This document shows, piece after piece, positions 8,777 through 16,328 of a DNA stretch of 64,000 nt. A model generated the notes under the pieces. That model ran no database searches and was not told the DNA's origin. It worked only from the letters and a program-made list of their open reading frames with translations. Positions within the stretch are counted from its first letter, which is position 1; each line of letters starts with the position of its first letter. Source of the stretch: Treponema sp. Marseille-Q4130 (GTDB lineage: Bacteria; Spirochaetota; Spirochaetia; Treponematales; Treponemataceae); the NCBI RefSeq assembly GCF_014334325.1, contig NZ_JACSET010000002.1, positions 124,001 to 188,000 of the forward strand. The letters are read 5' to 3'. Position numbers and translations under genes: made by a program.

Positions 8777-9211
8777 ATGGCGGACATAACCGAAATGGAA
8801 CGGCTGCTTTTGCGCGAAAACGAAATTCTCGATCGTATGCTTGAACGACAATCGGCGCTGCGTACGGCGGTGCTGCAAAAAAAATGGGACGGCGTGCTAG
8901 AATCGATTTCCGCGATCACGAAGCTTACCGAAGGTTTTGAAGAAGCGGAAAAAGCGAGAAACGCACTTTCGACCGGCGGAAAGGACGAAGCGAAAAAGGC
9001 GATGTTACCGCTTTTGACGCAAGTGCGCGGAAAGCTCGTCAGATCGAAAACGGCGAACAGAACGCTCGGCAATTACATAGCGGTTGCGAGGGATTTTATT
9101 CAAAGCGTACTTGACGAAGCCTTTCCTCAGAGCGGGGCGACGGTGTATTCGAAGGCAGGAAAGATCATGAGAGCAAAGCCGTCGAGCGTCGTCGTCAATA
9201 CGTTATATTAA
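8777..9211 (+). CDS. flgN: FlgN-like flagellar export chaperone
   Basis: 144 residues, almost all helical, with the FlgN pattern: an N-terminal heptad region (MERLLLRENEILDRMLERQSALRTAVLQKKWD) and a C-terminal helix (YIAVARDFIQSVLDEAF). FlgN binds the C-termini of FlgK and FlgL and hands them to the export gate. Sequence alone is weakly conserved in this family, so the call rests on size, helix pattern and its place 38 nt upstream of flgK in a sigma-28 operon. Start ATG follows GAGG by about 11 nt. Confidence 0.75.
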   Translation: MADITEMERLLLRENEILDRMLERQSALRTAVLQKKWDGVLESISAITKLTEGFEEAEKARNALSTGGKDEAKKAMLPLLTQVRGKLVRSKTANRTLGNYIAVARDFIQSVLDEAFPQSGATVYSKAGKIMRAKPSSVVVNTLY

Positions 9212-9249
9212 TTAATAAAATACCCTGTAGCGATTTTGAGAGGTGATGT

Positions 9250-11124
9250 ATGGGTTCGACATTTTCGGGAATAGAGCTCGGTAAGCGCAGTATCATGGCG
9301 CATACGACGGCGATCACGACCGCCGGACACAATATTTCGAATGCGAATACGGAAGGCTATTCGCGCCAGCGCGTCGCGTTTAAGGAATTCGATCCGCTGT
9401 ATCTTCCGGAACTCGAACGTCCCGAAGAGCCGGGTATGATCGGGCAGGGCGTGAGTGCGACGAGCATACGGCGGATCCGCGACGAACTGCTCGACCGGCG
9501 CATCGTCGAACAGGCGAATCAGGAAGCGTATTGGGATACGCGCAGCAAATACTATACGATGCTCGAGCAGATTTACAATGAACCCGACGACGTTTCGATC
9601 CGCGGCACTATGGATAAATTCTGGGAAGCGTGGCAGGAGCTGTCGATTCATCCGGAAAACATCGCATCCCGTCAGGCGATCGTCACGCGCGGTATTTCGC
9701 TTACCGATACGATAAACCAACGCTACGAAAGTTTGCAGGGAGTGAACACGCTCATAAACGGCGATATCGACGCGACGGTAAAGCAGATCAACAATTATGC
9801 CGAACAGATTGCCGCTCTCAACGGAGAGATCGTGCGCTCGCGCGGTATGGGAGACAATCCGAACGATTTGCTCGACCAGCGTGATCTCCTCGTCGATAAG
9901 CTTTCGGAACTCGTGAATTGTACGGCGAGCGACCGCGATAAAGACGAATTCATGGTACACGTCGACGGGCGCGTGCTCGTTCAGGGCGGCATCCCGCGCA
10001 GCTTCGACCTTCGTACGGTTGTCGACAATAACGGAAATCCCCGTCTCATCTGGGGCGATACGAAAAACGACGCTGTCGTAAAAGGCGGCAGACTCGGTTC
10101 CCTCATCAAACTGCGCGACGTCGATATCAGAAATGAAATGCAGTCGCTCAATACGATGACGATGAACTTTTCCGATTTGGTAAACGACGTGCACCGTAAT
10201 GCAACCGGCATGAACGGTACGACGGGTCTCGACTTTTTTACGTCTCATCCCTTTGTCGAAAACGTGCGCGGTAATTACGATTACGATGCGGACGGCGTAA
10301 TGGACAGATCCTATATTTTCCGCTTTACCGGACGACATAAATTGAACTCGCAGGAGCAAATAGGTCTTGCAGGTACGATGACCTTTTCCGCGCCCGAAGG
10401 CAGGATCGAAGTCGCATACAACGCTACCGATACGGTTGCCGATGTCATCGACCGGATCAACGATTCGAACGGAGAAGTAAAAGCCTATCTCGACAGAAAC
10501 AACAATCTCGTACTGAAAGCGACGACGGCTCTTTCGCAATCGAATCCCGATTTTGTCATACGGCACGTCGAAGACAGCGGAATGTTTTTGACCGGCTATG
10601 CGGGCATTTTGCGCGAAAGCGGAGAAGAAGGCGCATACGATTACCTTCGTGCGGACGCGGCCGACGGTCTTGCCGACGGCGCTCAATTTGCGGTGACGCC
10701 GCAGGTAAATCCGTCCGCGTATATCGCGGTAAATCCGCTTATCAGAGGAGACGTCAAAAGCGTCGCTGCAGGCTTTGCCGATACGCGCGGCGCTCTCGCG
10801 TCGGGCGACGGACGAGCTGCGATCGAAATCGCTTCGATCAGAAATACGCAGGTGATGATCGGACACAAGCGCACTTTCGACGATTATTTTGCCGACAGCG
10901 TGACGAACGTCGGTTTGAAAGGAGAGCAGGCGGCAACTCAAACGGCAAATCAAAATAAAATCATGGGAGATTTGCGCACGCTGAGGGAGTCCGTCAGCGG
11001 CGTAAACATAGACGAAGAGCTTGCGGATATTATTAAATTCCAGCACGGCTACAATGCCGCCGCTTCGTTTATCAGTACGTGGGACAATCTCGTCGATACG
11101 ATTATTAACAGGATCAGAGCATAA
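9250..11124 (+). CDS. flgK: flagellar hook-associated protein 1 (FlgK)
   Basis: 624 residues. The N-terminus is the flagellar rod/hook-type helix (GSTFSGIELGKRSIMAHTTAITTAGHNISNANTEGYSRQ broken here into its key words SGIELGK, GHNISNANTEGYSRQ), and the C-terminus has the matching SGVNIDEELADIIKFQHGYNAAA helix type with ISTWDNLVDTIINRI. FlgK forms the first hook-filament junction ring. The Shine-Dalgarno is AGAGGTG, 8 nt before ATG. It lies between flgN and flgL, the standard order. Confidence 0.97.
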   Translation: MGSTFSGIELGKRSIMAHTTAITTAGHNISNANTEGYSRQRVAFKEFDPLYLPELERPEEPGMIGQGVSATSIRRIRDELLDRRIVEQANQEAYWDTRSKYYTMLEQIYNEPDDVSIRGTMDKFWEAWQELSIHPENIASRQAIVTRGISLTDTINQRYESLQGVNTLINGDIDATVKQINNYAEQIAALNGEIVRSRGMGDNPNDLLDQRDLLVDKLSELVNCTASDRDKDEFMVHVDGRVLVQGGIPRSFDLRTVVDNNGNPRLIWGDTKNDAVVKGGRLGSLIKLRDVDIRNEMQSLNTMTMNFSDLVNDVHRNATGMNGTTGLDFFTSHPFVENVRGNYDYDADGVMDRSYIFRFTGRHKLNSQEQIGLAGTMTFSAPEGRIEVAYNATDTVADVIDRINDSNGEVKAYLDRNNNLVLKATTALSQSNPDFVIRHVEDSGMFLTGYAGILRESGEEGAYDYLRADAADGLADGAQFAVTPQVNPSAYIAVNPLIRGDVKSVAAGFADTRGALASGDGRAAIEIASIRNTQVMIGHKRTFDDYFADSVTNVGLKGEQAATQTANQNKIMGDLRTLRESVSGVNIDEELADIIKFQHGYNAAASFISTWDNLVDTIINRIRA

Positions 11125-11156
11125 AATCGGGGTAAAGCCGAATACGGAGGTGCGAT

Positions 11157-12401
11157 ATGCGCAGGGTGAGTTCACAGATGAATAATATGGATGTGCAGTC
11201 GAATCTGCGGCTGCAGGAATCCCGTCTCAATAAAATCAATAATCAAATCGGCAGCCAGCGCCGTATTCAGGAACTGCGCGACGATCCGATCGCTGCAGGG
11301 CACTTGGTGCGTTATCAGTCCTATGCGGCGCGCATCGAAAACTTCGAAAAAAATGCCAAAACGCTTTCCGAGCTTTTTATGCAGCGTGAAGGTTATATGA
11401 CGAATTCGCTCGAAGTTATGCACCGCGTGAGAGAACTCGCCGTTACCGGTGCGAACGGCATCTACACGGGCGAGGATATGAAAAACATGGCGGCGGAAGT
11501 CGACGAGCTTTTAAAAGAGCTCGTGCAAAATGCAAACGCGATCGGGGAAGACGGAAACTCGCTCTTTGCCGGTACCGACACGAAAGTGAAAGCCTTCGAC
11601 GTCGAAATGGGAAACGTCGCAGGTTCGGGCGTGCCGCTCATCGAAGGGGTGCGTTATAACGGAAATATTTCGGAAACGCAGGTCGAAATCGACGAAAATA
11701 AATATTTGACGACGGACAACGCGGGCGTGCGCACTTTTTGGGCGGAGCCCCAGCAGATTTTCGGCGCAAGGGATACGACCGGCTGGAGAGCGGGGGAAGA
11801 CTCGGTTATCGCCGTAGACGGTGCGGAAATTAAAATCAACGCGGGCGACAACGTGTATTCCCTTATCGCAAAGATAAACGACAGCGAAGCTGCGGTAAAG
11901 GCGACGCTCGATCCCGTGACAAAGGCACTGAATTTCACTACGACGGATGCGCGGCAGCTGTGGCTCGAAGATGTTTCAGGTTCCGCACTCGCCGACCTCG
12001 GCATTATCAAAGACGCAAGTCAAAAGCCGCCGTACAATCTCGCTTCCGGCGTGCGCGCTTCAGGCGGTTCCATGTTCGATGCGGTTATCTCTCTCCGCAA
12101 TGCGCTTTTAGCCGGCGACCACGAAGCGATCGGCGGACGCGTGCTCGGTTCGATCGATCAGGGTCTTAACAATTTGACCACAAGAATCGCAAAATCGGGT
12201 TCCGAATACGAGCGGGCGGAACTCAACGTAAAACGCAATTCGGGAACGGCGCTCAACGTAACGCAGCGCATCTCAAGCGAGGGCGATCTCGATTTGACGA
12301 AAGCCGCATCCGATATGAAGATGATGGATTTTACGCATCAGGCGACGCTGAGCACGGCCGCGCGTTTGTATTCGAGTACGCTGCTCGATTATTTGAGGTA
12401 A
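11157..12401 (+). CDS. flgL: flagellar hook-associated protein 3 (FlgL)
   Basis: 414 residues. N-terminal coiled region with RVSSQMNNMDVQSNLRLQES and the flagellin-like SLEVMHRVRELAVTGANGIYT; C-terminal helix KMMDFTHQATLSTAARLYSSTLLDYLR. FlgL forms the second junction ring on which the flagellin filament starts. The GGAGG site sits 6 nt before the ATG. Longer than the enteric protein (about 317 residues) because of an inserted middle domain, as is common in spirochaetes. Followed at once by fliW. Confidence 0.95.
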   Translation: MRRVSSQMNNMDVQSNLRLQESRLNKINNQIGSQRRIQELRDDPIAAGHLVRYQSYAARIENFEKNAKTLSELFMQREGYMTNSLEVMHRVRELAVTGANGIYTGEDMKNMAAEVDELLKELVQNANAIGEDGNSLFAGTDTKVKAFDVEMGNVAGSGVPLIEGVRYNGNISETQVEIDENKYLTTDNAGVRTFWAEPQQIFGARDTTGWRAGEDSVIAVDGAEIKINAGDNVYSLIAKINDSEAAVKATLDPVTKALNFTTTDARQLWLEDVSGSALADLGIIKDASQKPPYNLASGVRASGGSMFDAVISLRNALLAGDHEAIGGRVLGSIDQGLNNLTTRIAKSGSEYERAELNVKRNSGTALNVTQRISSEGDLDLTKAASDMKMMDFTHQATLSTAARLYSSTLLDYLR

Positions 12402-12407
12402 GCTTCA

Positions 12408-12851
12408 ATGGACGTTAAGACAAAGGCGATGGGCGTAAAGAGCGTCGAAGAAAATCACATCGTTACCTTTCCCGAAGGACTTTTCGGTTTTGAAGATTAT
12501 AAAAAATACGCGACGATGGAATCGGAATGGGCGCCGCTCATCTGGCTGCAGTCCCTCGACGACGAGCGCCTTGCATTTTTGCTCATCGATCCGTTTTTGA
12601 TTTGCGACGATTACGAAGCGGACATCGACGATGAAAGTTTAAAAAAAATCGACGTGCACTCTCCCGAAGACCTTATCGTCATGGCGGTCGTCACCGTTCC
12701 GCCCGACGGGGGCGCCGTTACCGCAAATCTGCAGGGACCCCTCGTCATCAATAAAAAAAACAAGCTGTGCGTGCAGGTGATTTTGAGCGACGGTCGCTGG
12801 ACGACGAAATACGCGATAATCGACGCGCTTAAAAAACGCGGAGGAAAGTGA
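12408..12851 (+). CDS. fliW: flagellar assembly factor FliW (CsrA antagonist)
   Basis: 147 residues with the FliW hallmarks: [15 protein letters not shown] near the start, [21 protein letters not shown], an acidic stretch, and [34 protein letters not shown] toward the end. FliW binds CsrA and releases flagellin mRNA, and is itself titrated by free flagellin, forming the partner-switch known from Bacillus subtilis. The ATG lies 6 nt after the flgL stop with GAGG inside the end of flgL, and csrA starts 1 nt after its stop, so the pair is tightly coupled. Confidence 0.96.
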   Translation: MDVKTKAMGVKSVEENHIVTFPEGLFGFEDYKKYATMESEWAPLIWLQSLDDERLAFLLIDPFLICDDYEADIDDESLKKIDVHSPEDLIVMAVVTVPPDGGAVTANLQGPLVINKKNKLCVQVILSDGRWTTKYAIIDALKKRGGK

Positions 12852-12852
12852 T

Positions 12853-13083
12853 ATGCTCATCCTTTCGCGCAAAGTCGACGAACAGATTAAAATCGGCGAC
12901 AATATAACGATCACGATCATCGAAGTCCGCGGCGATCAAGTTAAAGTCGGAATCGAAGCGCCGAAAAGCGTTAAAGTATTCCGCGAAGAAGTGTTTAAAG
13001 CGATCCAAAAGGAAAACAAAGCGGCTTCTTCTCCCGACGCGGGAGCGCTCGCATCGATATCGGAACTTTTGAAAGGGCGGTGA
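12853..13083 (+). CDS. csrA: carbon storage regulator CsrA (mRNA-binding translational repressor)
   Basis: 76 residues. [23 protein letters not shown] begins the five-strand CsrA fold and [19 protein letters not shown] carries the conserved C-terminal RNA-binding arginine. The last 20 residues form an extended helix as in FliW-bearing Gram-positives and spirochaetes. CsrA binds GGA in hairpin loops and blocks ribosome entry; a fitting target is the upstream flaB leader at 20898-20936. The start follows GGAGG by 7 nt. Confidence 0.97.
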   Translation: MLILSRKVDEQIKIGDNITITIIEVRGDQVKVGIEAPKSVKVFREEVFKAIQKENKAASSPDAGALASISELLKGR

Positions 13084-13108
13084 GGGGCTGTCGCCCGCAC
13101 CGTTTTTT
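13078..13108 (+). terminator. intrinsic terminator of the flagellar operon, overlapping the csrA stop
   Basis: The stem CGGTG...CACCG encloses an inner GGGC-TGTC-GCCC stem and is followed by six T residues (13103-13108). Its left arm includes the last codon and stop of csrA, so a translating ribosome could delay formation of the hairpin. Confidence 0.75.
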
Positions 13109-13187
13109 GTGTCGGAATATAAGCCGCACTGCAGGCGTTCGGTCGTGGAAGTGCACACTCCGCCGCCGAGATAGGGCTGAGTTTTCG

Positions 13188-13865
13188 CTAGACTATCGCC
13201 TTTCGTTTGACTTCCGCTTCGCTTGCGCGGATGTATACGGGGCCGTCGAAATCGGCAAGCGGTTTTTCTCCCGCTGCGATTTTCGCTTCGGCGAGTGCAA
13301 AGAGCGAGTCGGTCGTAAGTTCCGAAAAATCGAGCGCATACAGCTTTGTGCCGACACCGTTTTGTCGGGCGGCTTCGGCAAAACGCTTCGCATCGGGGCC
13401 CGTGCAGAGCGCTTCTTTCGCATCTTTTAAGGCACGCAGTATCGTTTCGATTTCATAATCTCCGGGCGGAAGCATTTCCGTTCCGCTTTCGAAAATCGCC
13501 GCATAGAATCTGTTTTTTTTCGCATCGATTGCGGAAACGACGGGAAAGGGGAGGGCGCGGTAGGGATAGGCGTAGACTTCGAGTGTCGGGATGCCGTAGA
13601 TGGGCGCGCCCGTCGCCTGTTCGACGGCTTTGAGCGCGGCAAAGGCGAGCCTGAGTCCCGTAAAAGAACCCGGACCTCGGCAGAGCGCCGTATAGTCGAG
13701 TTCGGCGATCCGTAAGCCCGCTTTCGATACGACGGCGTCGATTGCGGGAAGGAGCGTTTCCGATTGTTTCATGCCGATGTTGTAGACCGAAGAGACGACG
13801 GCATCATCGTTTTTTGCCGCAACCGTAAGGCGCGTTCCGGCGGAATCTATCGCAAGCGCTTTCAC
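13188..13865 (-). CDS. tsaB: tRNA threonylcarbamoyladenosine biosynthesis protein TsaB
   Basis: 225 residues from GTG at 13865, which is preceded by GGGAGGATTAT; no upstream ATG has such a site. MKALAIDSAGTRLTVAA begins an ASKHA-fold domain and GPGSFTGLRLAFAALKAV is the TsaB signature. TsaB dimerises with TsaD and TsaE in making t6A37 in ANN-reading tRNAs. It is the last gene of a minus-strand run with tsaE 29 nt upstream; tail-to-tail with csrA. Confidence 0.94.
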   Translation of the reverse strand: MKALAIDSAGTRLTVAAKNDDAVVSSVYNIGMKQSETLLPAIDAVVSKAGLRIAELDYTALCRGPGSFTGLRLAFAALKAVEQATGAPIYGIPTLEVYAYPYRALPFPVVSAIDAKKNRFYAAIFESGTEMLPPGDYEIETILRALKDAKEALCTGPDAKRFAEAARQNGVGTKLYALDFSELTTDSLFALAEAKIAAGEKPLADFDGPVYIRASEAEVKRKAIV

Positions 13866-13894
13866 ATAATCCTCCCGAAAAACCTGAGCGCGGA

Positions 13895-14326
13895 CTATCG
13901 TATCGCTTCGTGCGGCCAGTTGGAGATGCGCACGGTACGCGTGCCGTCGTCGTTTACGCCGATGTCGATCGTAATCGCCGTATCGGGCAGCTCGCTCATG
14001 ATCTTTTCGCTCCATTCGATAACGCACACGCCCTCTCCGTAAAGCATATCGTCCGTTCCGAGATTGATAAAATCTTCGGCTCCGTCGAGACGATAGACGT
14101 CCATGTGGTAGAGCGGCATCGTTCCCGAATATTCGCTGATGAGGCAAAAAGTGGGACTCGTGATTTCATCGCGTATGTCGAGGGAACGTGCGATGCCTTT
14201 GGTGAGCGTCGTCTTTCCTGCGGCAAGAGGGCCGCGCATGGCAAGTATGTCGCCTTTTTTCAGGAAGGCGCCGATTTTTTGTCCGAGCGTTTCGGTTTCT
14301 TCGGCGCTCTTCGTCGTAAAGGTCAT
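13895..14326 (-). CDS. tsaE: tRNA threonylcarbamoyladenosine biosynthesis ATPase TsaE
   Basis: 143 residues. Walker A GPLAAGKTTL at 32-41, TSPTFCLISEY (switch with Thr), YHMDVYRLDGAEDFINLG and VIEWSEK, all in the TsaE order. TsaE hydrolyses ATP to reset the TsaBD complex during t6A synthesis. Its ATG overlaps the stop of the upstream small gene by 4 nt (ATGA type), so both are coupled. Confidence 0.95.
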   Translation of the reverse strand: MTFTTKSAEETETLGQKIGAFLKKGDILAMRGPLAAGKTTLTKGIARSLDIRDEITSPTFCLISEYSGTMPLYHMDVYRLDGAEDFINLGTDDMLYGEGVCVIEWSEKIMSELPDTAITIDIGVNDDGTRTVRISNWPHEAIR

Positions 14327-14586
14327 AAGGGCAGCTTCCCTTTTGAATCCGCTGTGATGATGTATGTCTTCAATGCGCTTTTAATCGGAACGACGGGATA
14401 GTTGATCGACTCCGAAATGATTATGTCGATTTTTTTTGCGCCGAACGGATCGGTTTCTATGCAGAACTCCACAGGCATTTCAAAATCGCCTCCGGGAAGC
14501 TCTATGACGGCGTCTCCTTTGAATTTGCGGAGATAATAAATGCTGCCTTCTTCGCGGCAGATGTTCCGAATTTCTACAACTCTCAT
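14323..14586 (-). CDS. conserved small protein of unknown function
   Basis: 87 residues, start ATG at 14586. No known motif: a mixed alpha/beta protein with CREEGSIYYLRKFKGDAVIEL at the start and a hydrophobic PVVPIKSALKTYIITADSKGKLPL end. It lies 31 nt after the PilZ-type gene and overlaps tsaE by 4 nt, so it is transcribed with the fliD block. Position suggests a spirochaete-specific housekeeping or flagellar role; nothing more can be said. Confidence 0.65.
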   Translation of the reverse strand: MRVVEIRNICREEGSIYYLRKFKGDAVIELPGGDFEMPVEFCIETDPFGAKKIDIIISESINYPVVPIKSALKTYIITADSKGKLPL

Positions 14587-14617
14587 TTCTGTACGATACC
14601 GTAATAAAGTTTAATAA

Positions 14618-15712
14618 TCAAGACGGGATATTCCGCTCTTCGTCCGGCACGATATTGTATCGATACACGTATGCGAAGATGCGGTTCCGCGCTTCGTCCG
14701 ATATATCCGTAAAGAGGATACCGAGTGAAAACGTATTGTTTGCGGGGTTTTTATGAACTGCAACGATGAGTCCGGTCGCTTCGTATGTGTTTTCCGAAAG
14801 CATGATCGAAACGCGCAGTCGCTGGTTTTCTTTTATCGGAAGATTCGTCACGATAGCGCAGCCGTCCCCGGAAACGTTTGCAAGGATGCCGTTGTGCGGT
14901 TTTGTTTTTTCCTGTCTGTCGTTTACCGCTGAAAAAACGCAGGGAACGTTGATATCGCTACGCTTCGATTTCCGCTTCGTCTGCGGGTGCAGAGCGTTCG
15001 TGTGGGACAGTATCATTTCAGCGCCGTCGTCGAAACCGATCGAATAGCGGATGACGCGCGTTTGAAAACGGTAGGTCATCCCGCTCCTCGTCATAAACAC
15101 AAAATCGCTTTTTGAAAGCGGGGCGGGTTTGTTTTCCGTGTTGTACAGCGTTCGCGGAATCGAAAGCGTCATATTTTCAGCCGTATTTTTTTTCAGCGCG
15201 CATCGGATCTGTACGCCCGGCGACAGCAAAAACGAAAGCTTTGTCTCTTCGGGTATGCCTGCCGTCGATGTGATCCACGTATCCGCCGCATCCTGTATTT
15301 CGATTTTATGCCGCAGACGGAAAAGCGATGTGATCTTTTTTTCGTCGATGCCGTTTTGTACCATTGCGGCATACTGAGCGTTGAAGAGTTTATCGACTTC
15401 AGCCGCATTGTAGATGAGATAGCTTATATTGGGCGCTTTATTCGCGCGACAGATTTCCCACAAAAGAGAAGCTTCGGCTTTCGAAAGCGAAAGTCGCTTT
15501 GCCGTTTTTTCGATATCTTTATACGTCGTCGGCCGCTTTTTTTGCGCTTCAAGCCATTCGGGTGAAGAGCGGATGCGCTTTCGTATTTGATACAACAGGT
15601 AGATGACGAAAAAAACGAGTATGATAAAGGCGGGGATGAGGAGGTATGCGTAGTACTTCGTCGCAAGGCGCGCTTGCAGCGGGGTGATGCCGCTCGGTGC
15701 GTTAAAGCGCAT
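14618..15712 (-). CDS. membrane-anchored PilZ/YcgR-like protein
   Basis: 364 residues from the ATG at 15712, which has GGAGG 6 nt upstream. One strong transmembrane helix lies at about 21-42 (YYAYLLIPAFIILVFFVIYLLYQI). A helical middle region is followed by a YcgR-like N-domain (PGVQIRCALKK... TRSGMTYRFQTRVIRYS) and a PilZ-like barrel (SDINVPCVFSAV... GILANVSGDGCAIVTNLPI). PilZ proteins bind cyclic di-GMP and can brake flagella; the usual RxxxR and DxSxxG motifs are only partly present (NVSGDG), so ligand binding is uncertain. Placement between fliD and tsaE in the flagellar run supports a motility role. Confidence 0.7.
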   Translation of the reverse strand: MRFNAPSGITPLQARLATKYYAYLLIPAFIILVFFVIYLLYQIRKRIRSSPEWLEAQKKRPTTYKDIEKTAKRLSLSKAEASLLWEICRANKAPNISYLIYNAAEVDKLFNAQYAAMVQNGIDEKKITSLFRLRHKIEIQDAADTWITSTAGIPEETKLSFLLSPGVQIRCALKKNTAENMTLSIPRTLYNTENKPAPLSKSDFVFMTRSGMTYRFQTRVIRYSIGFDDGAEMILSHTNALHPQTKRKSKRSDINVPCVFSAVNDRQEKTKPHNGILANVSGDGCAIVTNLPIKENQRLRVSIMLSENTYEATGLIVAVHKNPANNTFSLGILFTDISDEARNRIFAYVYRYNIVPDEERNIPS

Positions 15713-16301
15713 GGAAAACCTCCAGCGCTTTTGCAGCAAGCTTTAAGCGCTGGCATATTTCGTATTCGGCCAAATCGCCGACGAGCACCGTATCGTTCGC
15801 TTTGAGTGCTGCTTCGAATTCAGAAAGTACGGGCATAAGGTCGGCAAAAAAATCGGATACCTGTTTTCCGTCGACGACGATCGCGCTGTAGGTGTCGGGG
15901 AACAGGGATGCGAGAGAAGCCGTGCGGCAGAAAACTTCGATATCGTCGGCAAGCTCTGCGATCGCGGCTGTCGCTTCCTTTCCTTTGCCGCTTTGCAGAT
16001 CGACGGGAACGCGTTCCATGCGTTCTGCAAGAGACGAAAAAAGACTTGAAAGCTTTTTAAAAGAATCGGCTATCGACTGTTTTGTCACGACTTCGAATTC
16101 GATTTTCGTCGACGCTTGGAGCGGAAGCTTTGCGTATTCGTCGAACGAAGAAGCGTCGACTTTTTGTCCGTCCGCGCGTATGCCGATAACCGCCGCGTCG
16201 TTTTCTTCGCAGGTCGCTTCAAAAGAGCGCAGCACATCTCCGATCGTCTTTTCCCCTTCAAGCGTTACGTCGATTTTTGCACCGTTGACAAATAAATCCA
16301 T
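15702..16301 (-). CDS. conserved spirochaetal protein in the fliD operon
   Basis: 199 residues. The N-terminal 70 residues (MDLFVNGAKIDVTLEGEKTIGDVL ... TKIEFEVVT broken at VLRSFE) look like a ubiquitin-fold or beta-grasp region; the rest is helical with SIADSFKKLSSLFSSLAERMERVP and a C-terminal helix. It lies 27 nt after fliD and overlaps the PilZ-type gene by 11 nt. A flagellar chaperone-like role is plausible from the helical end and the position, but is inference. Confidence 0.68.
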   Translation of the reverse strand: MDLFVNGAKIDVTLEGEKTIGDVLRSFEATCEENDAAVIGIRADGQKVDASSFDEYAKLPLQASTKIEFEVVTKQSIADSFKKLSSLFSSLAERMERVPVDLQSGKGKEATAAIAELADDIEVFCRTASLASLFPDTYSAIVVDGKQVSDFFADLMPVLSEFEAALKANDTVLVGDLAEYEICQRLKLAAKALEVFHAL

Positions 16302-16328
16302 AACAATTCCTTATATTAATTTTTTTTG

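Noticed and set aside
9208-11175. 655-codon open frame antisense to flgK
   Set aside because: Shadow frame of flgK: composition dominated by Arg, His, Val; flgK itself shows all family motifs.
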